Assembly: GCA_013812995.1 (NCBI GenBank)
Contig: JACCSL010000018.1
Location: 1 to 7,731, forward strand
DNA length: 7,731 nucleotides
Direction of reading: 5' to 3'
Origin: Ardenticatenales bacterium
Lineage (GTDB): Bacteria > Chloroflexota > Anaerolineae > Ardenticatenales > Ardenticatenaceae
The position numbers were made by a program, and so were the translations under genes. The first letter of the stretch is position 1. Every line of letters begins with the position of its first letter. The notes below the pieces were generated by a model. The model did no database searches, had not been told where the DNA came from, and saw only the letters and a list, made by a program, of their open reading frames with translations. This document shows positions 1 through 5,033 of the stretch, piece by piece.

Positions 1-249
1 CACGAGTGGGACACCAACCACAGCCATCTCTTTGTTCCCAACGAGGCGGGCCCCTACGAACTGGAAATCGAGATGTCGGAGGCGACCGTCAGTAGCCTAC
101 GCCTGATCGTGACGGTCAAACAGGGCGTCTGGCTCAGTCGCTACTTTATTATATTTGCTGTGCTCGCGGCCCTGATGACCTACTTCTTCTACGCGGCTGG
201 CCGGGGGCTTTCTTTCCCTGACATGATGGAAGAGCTGGAGGACGATTAA
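1..249 (+). CDS. C-terminal end of a membrane-anchored protein (possibly DUF4178-containing), 5' partial
   Basis: Open in frame 1 from the first base to TAA at 247-249, giving 82 visible residues. The first ~40 look like the end of a beta-rich extracellular or cytosolic domain (alternating hydrophobics in YELEIEM and LRLIVTV). One transmembrane helix follows at about residues 48-66 (YFIIFAVLAALMTYFFY), then a short acidic tail ending EELEDD. The start lies outside the window. By synteny with clusters that carry DUF4178, DUF4247, DUF350 and SpeE genes it may be the DUF4178-type member, but I do not recognise the family from this fragment alone. The next gene starts 2 bases after the stop, so they are probably cotranscribed and translationally coupled. 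The reality of the gene is well supported by the uninterrupted frame and tight packing; the identity is weak. Confidence 0.7.
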   Translation, partial: HEWDTNHSHLFVPNEAGPYELEIEMSEATVSSLRLIVTVKQGVWLSRYFIIFAVLAALMTYFFYAAGRGLSFPDMMEELEDD

Positions 250-251
250 CG

Positions 252-431
252 ATGTCAAAATGGATCGCTGGCTTTGCGCTTGGCGCGTTGCTGCTCAGTC
301 AGGTGGCGGTGGGGTGGGCCTCCTGGCGAGGGCTGGGTATTCAAAATCTCGGGCCGAATCAATCCTCGATTCGTGCTGGCAGCCTGTTCGGGCCGCGCGT
401 GAGCGGGGGCGGGCCGGGCTCAGGCAAATAA
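252..431 (+). CDS. Small 59-aa membrane or secreted protein with Gly-rich tail (DUF4247-like by position)
   Basis: ATG at 252 follows the upstream stop by 2 bases, and TAA is at 429-431. The 59 residues begin MSKW, with a hydrophobic segment at about 5-24 (AGFALGALLLSQVAVGWA) that could be a signal peptide or single helix. The polar remainder ends in the Gly-rich tail SGGGPGSGK. The position between a membrane protein and DUF350, and the Gly-rich C-terminus, recall the DUF4247 member of the actinobacterial DUF4178-DUF4247-DUF350-SpeE cluster. However, this protein is much shorter than the ~120-140 residues I associate with that family, so it may be a reduced version or only an analogue. Function is unknown. 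The DUF350 gene starts 22 bases downstream. An overlapping +2-frame ORF (260-457) is a shadow that lacks any sensible protein character. Confidence 0.65.
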   Translation: MSKWIAGFALGALLLSQVAVGWASWRGLGIQNLGPNQSSIRAGSLFGPRVSGGGPGSGK

Positions 432-453
432 ACTCCCACTTGAAAGGACTGTC

Positions 454-747
454 ATGATACGAAAACTCTATGCCCTCGCAGTGGCGCTGGTTATATCCCT
501 GCCTGCCACTGCGGCCTTCGCCCAGGACCCCTCAGCCAATGATCTCTCGCCCTGGCCGCTGCTCTCCTCACTGATCTACGGCATCATCGGAATCCTGATC
601 TATGTTCTGGGCTACCTCGTTTTTGACCGGATGATGCAGCTCAACCTGCGGCGTGAGCTGGTCGAGGATCAGAATCAGGCCCTTGGCATCATGCTGGCCG
701 GTCTCTTCATCGGTCTTGCCATTGTGATCGCCGCCGCAATCAACTAA
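454..747 (+). CDS. DUF350 family small membrane protein
   Basis: 97 residues. ATG 454 is preceded by a good ribosome-binding site, GAAAGGA, at 442-448. The protein has an N-terminal signal-like segment (residues 1-23, cleavage plausible after AFA), then two transmembrane helices at about 35-57 and 76-95. A charged connecting segment (FDRMMQLNLRRELVEDQ) leads into NQALGIMLAGLFIGLAIVIA. The N-x-A-x-G-I-x-L-A-G-x-x-I-G-x-A-I pattern in the last helix is the hallmark of DUF350. Members such as E. coli YjfL sit in envelope-stress or polyamine-linked operons (PspA-like, SpeE, glutathionylspermidine-synthase-like genes); no biochemical role is established. Here it lies directly before the membrane-fused SpeE gene, which fits that context. 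Family assignment is confident, function is not. Confidence 0.9.
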   Translation: MIRKLYALAVALVISLPATAAFAQDPSANDLSPWPLLSSLIYGIIGILIYVLGYLVFDRMMQLNLRRELVEDQNQALGIMLAGLFIGLAIVIAAAIN

Positions 748-776
748 CCTAGCCCTAGAAAACGTTGTCTCACTCC

Positions 777-2297
777 ATGCCCCTATCCTCGCGCCAGTCT
801 ACCCTGCTTCTTTTCTCGGTTTTCGTCATCGCCATCTGCGGGCTGATCTATGAACTGATCATCGGCACCCTCTCCTCGTACCTCTTCGGCAATAGCGTGG
901 TTTACTTTTCGCTCACGATTGGTCTCTTTATGAGTGCGATGGGCGTAGGCTCATACGCCTCGCGGTGGATCACACGCTCGCTGTTGGGGTGGTTTATCCT
1001 GCTGGAGATTGCTATCGGGCTGGCCGGGGGCGTGTCGGCGGCGCTGCTGTACGCGGTCTTTGCCACCACTCCCTACTATCATATCGCGATGGTCCTGCTG
1101 ACTTTTCTCGTCGGGGGGATGGTTGGGATGGAGATTCCGATTCTCACGCGGCTCAGCAGCAGCAGTGAGGAGTCGATCAAGGATGCGCTCGCCAACGTGC
1201 TTGCGTTCGACTACCTGGGGGCGCTGATCGCCTCGGTGCTTTTCCCGCTGCTCCTCCTCCCGGAGCTGGGGGTGCTCAAAACCGCCTTCGTCACGGGGCT
1301 GCTCAACATGGCTGTCGTCTTCCTGAATCTCCACACCTTTCGCGACCGGCTACGTCAGTGGCGGCAATTGCTCGGTGTAAGTGTGACGGTGACTCTGCTG
1401 CTGCTGGCGGGAACCGCCTGGTCCTTCCAGCTCACCTCCTTCTTCGAGATGCAGCTCTACGAGGACGCCATCATCTACACGCAGCAGACGCGCTACCAGC
1501 GCATTGTGATGACACGCTGGGGGGAGGACGTTCGCCTCTTCCTCGATGGGAATCTCCAGTTCAGCACGCGGGACGAGTACCGCTACCATGAGCCGTTGGT
1601 CCATCCTGCGCTCTCGCTCACGCGCTCGCGGGAGTCTATTCTCATTCTAGGTGGGGGGGATGGCCTGGCTGTCCGAGAGATTCTGAAGTATGAGGATGTC
1701 CAGCCAATCGAGTTGGTGGACATTGACCCGGCGATGACGGAGCTGGCAAACAGCCATCCCGTCATCCTGGCCGCCAACGAGGGAGCCCTGATGGACCCTC
1801 GCGTGGAGCTGGTCCACCAGGATGCCTTCAAGTATCTGGAAGAGGGCGCGGAACAGTTCGGGGTGATTATCATCGACCTGCCGGACCCGAACAACGAGAG
1901 TCTGGGCAAACTGTACACCCGCGAGTTCTACAAGATGGTGCGCCGTCACCTGGCGGGGGGCGGCGTCGTGGCAGTGCAGGCCACCTCACCCTACTTTGCG
2001 CGCGAGACCTTCTGGTGCATCGTTCACACAGCGGCGGACGCGGGATTCCAGACCTGGCCCTATCACACTTACATTCCCTCATTCGGCGATTGGGGCTTCT
2101 TCCTGGCAACCGCGCACCCGATTGAGCCGGAAGCCTTTACGGTCCAGGTGCCGATGCGCTACCTCACGCCCGAGGTGCTCGCCGGAAGCTTCATCTTCGA
2201 CAGCGACACGAGCGAGGTCGAAACCAAGATTAACACCCTGGATAGCCAGGTGGTGCTACGATATTACGAAAAGGGTTGGAAGCAGTGGGGAGATTGA
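777..2297 (+). CDS. speE: Membrane-fused spermidine synthase-like aminopropyltransferase
   Basis: 506 residues from ATG 777; a TTG at 765 would add four residues, and neither start has a strong ribosome-binding site. Residues 1-220 hold about seven transmembrane helices. Residues ~225-500 form the aminopropyltransferase domain, which transfers the aminopropyl group of decarboxylated AdoMet to an amine acceptor. Visible motifs are DGNLQ (Q261) and YHE at 270-272; the nucleotide-binding GGGDG at 292-296; ELVDID at 312-317, whose acidic residue should bind the ribose; QDAF at 348-351; and the catalytic-Asp motif DLPDP at 367-371. Soluble SpeE usually has D-S-(S/T)-D-P there, whereas long membrane SpeE relatives tend to have DLPDP, so the acceptor may not be putrescine. 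The catalytic domain is probably cytoplasmic. speD begins 4 bases after the stop, which strongly supports coupled function. Function as an aminopropyltransferase is likely; the exact substrate is open. Confidence 0.9.
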   Translation: MPLSSRQSTLLLFSVFVIAICGLIYELIIGTLSSYLFGNSVVYFSLTIGLFMSAMGVGSYASRWITRSLLGWFILLEIAIGLAGGVSAALLYAVFATTPYYHIAMVLLTFLVGGMVGMEIPILTRLSSSSEESIKDALANVLAFDYLGALIASVLFPLLLLPELGVLKTAFVTGLLNMAVVFLNLHTFRDRLRQWRQLLGVSVTVTLLLLAGTAWSFQLTSFFEMQLYEDAIIYTQQTRYQRIVMTRWGEDVRLFLDGNLQFSTRDEYRYHEPLVHPALSLTRSRESILILGGGDGLAVREILKYEDVQPIELVDIDPAMTELANSHPVILAANEGALMDPRVELVHQDAFKYLEEGAEQFGVIIIDLPDPNNESLGKLYTREFYKMVRRHLAGGGVVAVQATSPYFARETFWCIVHTAADAGFQTWPYHTYIPSFGDWGFFLATAHPIEPEAFTVQVPMRYLTPEVLAGSFIFDSDTSEVETKINTLDSQVVLRYYEKGWKQWGD

Positions 2298-2301
2298 GTC
2301 G

Positions 2302-2643
2302 ATGAGTCGGTTGCATCTTCTCTATGATGTCTGGATGGAGGACAGGGAGTTGCTGAAGTGGGTTGCGCCCTGGCCCGCCCTCCTCCGCCACGCTGCCCAG
2401 CAGAGCGGTGCGACGGTCCTGGCCGAGCAGTTCCATCAATTCGAGCCGCACGGCGTGACGGGCGTTTTGCTGCTCTCGGAATCGCACATCAGCGTTCACA
2501 CCTGGCCGGAGGAAGGGCTCGCCGTGCTGGACCTCTTCACCTGCGGCAGCGCCGACATGGCGCGCGTTGTTGGCTGGCTACGCGAGCAACTTTGCCCCTA
2601 CCAGGAGTCTCTTACCACGGTGGAGCGGGGGCGTACTACCTAA
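2302..2643 (+). CDS. speD: S-adenosylmethionine decarboxylase proenzyme, prokaryotic SpeD type
   Basis: 113 residues from ATG 2302, four bases after the speE stop. The frame stays open upstream to 1996, but that part overlaps speE and is not a real extension. The self-processing motif is SESHISVHTWPE at 59-70. Cleavage between E60 and S61 should generate the pyruvoyl cofactor, with H66 as the processing residue and C81 (FTCGS) as the catalytic cysteine. The S/H/C spacing of +5 and +20 matches the S63/H68/C83 arrangement known for Thermotoga maritima SpeD. Expected reaction: AdoMet to decarboxylated AdoMet plus CO2, providing the aminopropyl donor for the adjacent SpeE. Some SpeD homologues have switched to ornithine or arginine decarboxylation, which sequence alone cannot exclude here, although pairing with an aminopropyltransferase favours AdoMet. 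Length is normal for the class. Confidence 0.92.
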   Translation: MSRLHLLYDVWMEDRELLKWVAPWPALLRHAAQQSGATVLAEQFHQFEPHGVTGVLLLSESHISVHTWPEEGLAVLDLFTCGSADMARVVGWLREQLCPYQESLTTVERGRTT

Positions 2644-2698
2644 CAGTTAGCTTATCAAAGAAACTTCTCGATATCTACATAACTTCTGCATAATTGCC

Positions 2699-2707
2699 TG
2701 GTACACT
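2699..2707 (+). promoter_or_regulatory. Weak promoter candidate (extended -10) before the Het-C-like gene
   Basis: TGGTACACT fits an extended -10 (TG-N-TACACT, four of six matches to TATAAT) in the AT-richer 150-bp spacer after speD. No convincing -35 is visible at 16-18 bases upstream. The spacer (2644-2793) shows no clear terminator hairpin, so read-through from the speE-speD operon is also possible. The main support is the local drop in GC content and the change in gene function. Confidence 0.3.
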
Positions 2708-2793
2708 GGCACTAAATATGCACTATTCACAAGCCCACATCGTACGAGATGCCTCAGCAGAGGGCGGGCCATTCTGCTAAAAGGGAGAGAACC

Positions 2794-3525
2794 ATGGAGC
2801 TAAACTATCACGAGGCACTCACCCGGCCTATACTGGCCGCACATGGGTTCGGTCTTGGGGCGCAGGCCGTTGTCATCGCCGGAAACTGGGCCACTGATAT
2901 CTGGACGCTTGGCCCGCTGGCCTCCACGGCCCAGGGTCGCGCTGTGTCTCGATTTCACTTTCTGAATCTGTCCACGCCGGAGGAAATCGCTGCCCAATGG
3001 ATATGGCTGGAAGCCCACGCAGCGCAGACGCTTGCCCAGCTACCATCCACCTACATCGCCCTGCGCGAGCTTGGACAGATGTTGCATTGCGTACAGGATT
3101 TCTACGCCCACACCAACTGGGTTGAATTGAATCTGGCAGCGGGGGCCACTACCGTTCCGCTTTGGGAGGAAGGCCCCGTGGCGGGTGTCTCGCTGGACGG
3201 GTTGCTCAGTGCCTACTACCCTGACAGGGCTGCCCCGCGCCGCGAGGTCGAGCATCATCGGCTGCACAAGGATCATCCCTGGTGCGCCGCCGGACCCAAG
3301 ACATTCGATGCCGCGCTGGACGCGGCGCACCGGGCGACAGAGCTGTGGTTGCCACGCTTCGTGAGGCACATGCCGACGCCCATGCGCGCGCAGGTCTCGC
3401 GCCTGCCCCGCTTCATGTATGAATCCTTCGTGCTCGCGAGCGTTGGCTGGATTGATCGCCTTGGCCTGCCGCGCTGGATCGGCGGAGGACCCGCCCCCTG
3501 GAGCAACCCAACATCCAGTTTGTGA
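2794..3525 (+). CDS. Het-C / zinc-dependent phospholipase C-like protein
   Basis: 243 residues. ATG 2794 is chosen because AAGGGAGAG lies at 2781-2789; an upstream in-frame ATG at 2749 has no ribosome-binding site. The central motif at 94-111, LGQMLHCVQDFYAHTNWVE, closely resembles the metal-site helix of the Het-C family (LHxxQDFYxHxNWxE), itself in the zinc-dependent phospholipase C / S1-P1 nuclease superfamily. Candidate ligands are H98, D102, H106 and E111, with H6, D35, H55 and the later HHRLHKDHP stretch (H154-H161) likely contributing. No signal peptide or transmembrane helix is visible, unlike secreted phospholipases. The fungal Het-C relatives act in incompatibility; bacterial members are poorly characterised. 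Substrate could be a phospholipid or another phosphoester, or the protein may be only structurally related. It stands alone between the polyamine and cobalamin blocks. The family call is moderately confident; activity is inferred. Confidence 0.7.
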   Translation: MELNYHEALTRPILAAHGFGLGAQAVVIAGNWATDIWTLGPLASTAQGRAVSRFHFLNLSTPEEIAAQWIWLEAHAAQTLAQLPSTYIALRELGQMLHCVQDFYAHTNWVELNLAAGATTVPLWEEGPVAGVSLDGLLSAYYPDRAAPRREVEHHRLHKDHPWCAAGPKTFDAALDAAHRATELWLPRFVRHMPTPMRAQVSRLPRFMYESFVLASVGWIDRLGLPRWIGGGPAPWSNPTSSL

Positions 3526-3526
3526 T

Positions 3527-3555
3527 TTGCGGCGGGGTTTTCCCCCTGCTATACT
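3527..3555 (+). promoter_or_regulatory. Promoter of the cobalamin-riboswitch operon
   Basis: An extended -10, TGCTATACT (TATACT at 3550-3555, TG at 3547-3548), sits 17 bases after a TTGCGG element at 3527-3532 that matches the first half of TTGACA. Transcription would begin near 3562, just before the riboswitch. The -35 begins one base after the stop codon of the preceding gene. The spacer contains GGGG-TTTT-CCCC (3534-3545), which could form a short hairpin or bind a regulator, or be incidental. Confidence 0.6.
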
Positions 3556-3564
3556 CGCCAGCCG

Positions 3565-3700
3565 TACCAACCAAATAGTTTGTCCCCACCTTCGCAGGGA
3601 AGTCCGGTGTGGCCTTTATCAAGGCGAGCCCGGCGCTGTCGCGCAACTGTGAGCCACGCAAGTGGTGAGCCAGATACCAGGGGGTGGGTATCCTGTCAGC
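3565..3700 (+). promoter_or_regulatory. Cobalamin (adenosylcobalamin-type) riboswitch aptamer
   Basis: The conserved core of the cobalamin riboswitch is visible in order: GGGAAGTCCGGTG at 3598-3610; a short hairpin GCCTT/AAGGC at 3612-3625; AGCCCGGCGCTG followed by CGCGCAACTGTGA (3627-3652), the B12-box region; a small hairpin GCCAC-GCAA-GTGG; then GAGCCAGATACC at 3667-3678. The flanking strands CCCACC (3585-3590) and GGTGGG (3683-3688) pair to close the domain. The ends are approximate, set by these pairings and the predicted transcript start. Such aptamers bind cobalamin and switch off B12 uptake or synthesis genes when the vitamin is plentiful. This fits the downstream ECF transporter genes. 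An open reading frame runs through this RNA in phase with the next gene, but it is not protein-like. Confidence 0.92.
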
Positions 3701-3743
3701 CCTTCGCGTCAAAGGGTATGGAGTCGGCCAGGATCAAACCCGG

Positions 3744-3777
3744 AAGCCTCCCTACTCACGAAGGGGAGGCTTTTTTT
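3744..3777 (+). terminator. Intrinsic terminator of the cobalamin riboswitch expression platform
   Basis: AAGCCTCCC (3744-3752) and GGGAGGCTT (3764-3772) form a perfect 9-bp stem with an 11-base loop, followed by a run of T to 3777. It lies between the aptamer and the ribosome-binding site of the next gene, so control is by premature transcription termination. A competing pairing is visible: AGGGGG at 3679-3684 can pair with the 5' arm of the terminator (3748-3753, one G-U). These bases overlap the 3' strand that closes the aptamer. Ligand binding would hold that strand in the aptamer and release the terminator, giving B12-dependent shut-off. The stem is seen directly; the switching mechanism is inferred. 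Confidence 0.88.
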
Positions 3778-3801
3778 ATTCTGTTACCACAGGAGTTTGC
3801 C

Positions 3802-4902
3802 ATGAAACAGAGAGTTTCAATTCTATTCGCGCTCTTTCTGCTCCTCGTCACGGCCCTGCCCGGCCTGGCCAAGGGCGATGTCAGGGCTGCCACGGCGTGG
3901 CTCAAGAGCCAGGTTCGGGCCGATGGTGGCTTCAGCGACGGGTTCAGCGATGCGAGCGGCGTGGGTCCAACGGTCGAGGTCGTCTTAGCGGCGGTGGCGA
4001 CGGACGAGGATATTTCCAAGTGGGGCAGCGAGAAATCCCCGCTGGATTACCTGGCCAGCAACGCGGCCAGCGCCACTACGACGGGCCTGCTCGCCAAGTT
4101 GATTTTAACTGCCAAGGCCACCGGGCAGGACCCCAGGAATTTTGGCGGCGTCAACCTCGTGGAGCGACTCCAGGCCCAGTACGATAGCAGCACCGGACTG
4201 TACAAGGGAGTACTGACAGAACATGCCTATGCTATGCTGGCACTCAAGCAGGCGGGCGAAACGATTCCCCCCAAGGCTGCTGAGGCGCTGATCGGGTTCC
4301 AGGATGATGCGGGCGGCTGGAGCTTCGATGGGACGGGCCAGGCGGACACCAATACCACTGCGCTCGCCATCCAGGCGCTCGTCGCCGCCAGGGAGGGACC
4401 CGCTGGCGTGCCTATCAGCAAGGCGCTGACCTTCCTGAAGACGCAGCAGAACACCGACGGCGGTTTTGCCTACCAAATGCCCAGCGAGTTTGGCACCGAG
4501 TCGGACGCCAATAGCACCGCCTGGGTGATTCAGGGGCTGATAGCGGCCAACCAGAAGCTGGATGACTGGAAGAGTCCTCAAGAGTACCTGGGCTCGCTCC
4601 AGACAGAAGAGGGTGCCTTCCTGTGGAAATCAGAGGTGGAGGGCGCGAATTTCCTGGCGACAGCCCAGGCCCTGCCCGCGCTCCAGGGCGTCACGCTGGT
4701 CACGCTGCCGACGGTGCTGGCCAGCAAGGCCCCTGCGCCAATGGCTCCCGCCGTAACCGCGCCTGCAGCAGGCAACGCAGCCACCCCCGGCGCACTCCCA
4801 ACCGCAGGCAGCGACAGCTCGCCCTGGGGCGCGCTGACGGCGCTAGGCCTGCTGCTGCTGCTCCTCGGCGGCGGCGGGCTGCTGCGCCGAACCGCGCGCT
4901 AG
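3802..4902 (+). CDS. Secreted, surface-anchored alpha/alpha-toroid repeat protein; candidate cobalamin-capture protein (intrinsic factor alpha-domain-like)
   Basis: 366 residues. ATG 3802 follows AGGAG at 3791-3795; the frame continues upstream only through riboswitch RNA. Residues 1-23 are a signal peptide (cleavage plausible near GLAK). Residues ~26-300 carry prenyltransferase/squalene-oxidase type alpha-alpha repeats: DGGFS at 41-45; DDAGGWSF at 168-175, then ADTNTTALAIQAL at 181-193; TDGGFAY at 218-224, then SDANSTAWVIQGL at 234-246; and a degenerate repeat EEGAFL (269-274) with EGANFLATAQAL. This fold is shared with terpene cyclases and with the alpha domain of intrinsic factor and transcobalamin. 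I see no terpene-cyclase DxDD motif, and secretion argues against that role. An Ala/Pro linker (~308-331) leads to LPTAG at 332-336, a hydrophobic helix and an RR tail, a layout like a sortase signal. Directly under the cobalamin riboswitch, it is probably a B12-binding surface protein. The fold is confident, the ligand inferred from context. Confidence 0.8.
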   Translation: MKQRVSILFALFLLLVTALPGLAKGDVRAATAWLKSQVRADGGFSDGFSDASGVGPTVEVVLAAVATDEDISKWGSEKSPLDYLASNAASATTTGLLAKLILTAKATGQDPRNFGGVNLVERLQAQYDSSTGLYKGVLTEHAYAMLALKQAGETIPPKAAEALIGFQDDAGGWSFDGTGQADTNTTALAIQALVAAREGPAGVPISKALTFLKTQQNTDGGFAYQMPSEFGTESDANSTAWVIQGLIAANQKLDDWKSPQEYLGSLQTEEGAFLWKSEVEGANFLATAQALPALQGVTLVTLPTVLASKAPAPMAPAVTAPAAGNAATPGALPTAGSDSSPWGALTALGLLLLLLGGGGLLRRTAR

Positions 4903-4913
4903 TCAATGGGAAC

Positions 4914-4937
4914 GGGGCGGCCTCGCAAGGCCGCCCC
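4914..4937 (+). other. Strong intercistronic hairpin without a U-tract
   Basis: GGGGCGGCCT (4914-4923) and AGGCCGCCCC (4928-4937) form a perfect 10-bp, almost all G-C stem with loop CGCA, 12 bases after the stop of the toroid gene. No T-run follows, so it is not a standard intrinsic terminator. It could act as an RNA 3'-end stabiliser, a partial attenuator that makes the first gene more abundant than the transporter genes, or belong to a dispersed repeat family. Confidence 0.6.
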
Positions 4938-5033
4938 ACCCAGGATGGATGATAAAGAGTGGCCCCCAAACATCTCAGACATGACAATCGTTGTACTCGA
5001 CACACCCGCCCGGCCCTAAAGCGGCCAAAGAGA

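Noticed and set aside
260..457. 65-residue ORF in the +2 frame
   Set aside because: It overlaps the better-placed 252-431 gene, lacks a ribosome-binding site and runs into the DUF350 start; its composition is Arg/Gly-rich, typical of a GC-rich shadow frame.
951..1334. Long minus-strand ORFs opposite speE, the Het-C-like gene and others (for example 951-1334, 3040-3570, 5354-5794)
   Set aside because: All lie antisense to well-supported + strand genes and show low-complexity or Arg/Gln/Gly-rich composition without recognisable motifs.
1996..2301. N-terminal extension of speD within speE
   Set aside because: The SpeD family begins at the ATG at 2302 and gives normal length there; the extra residues are Arg/Ser/Pro-rich out-of-frame translation of speE.
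2644..2793. Terminator after speD
   Set aside because: I found no stable stem with a following T-run; only a short direct repeat AACTTCT occurs twice.
3580..3801. N-terminal extension of the toroid protein
   Set aside because: This stretch is the cobalamin riboswitch and its terminator; a signal peptide starts right after the ATG at 3802, which has its own AGGAG site.
3802..4902. Terpene (squalene-hopene) cyclase or prenyltransferase enzyme
   Set aside because: The repeats are of that fold, but the protein is secreted, short, lacks a visible DxDD catalytic motif and is under a cobalamin riboswitch.
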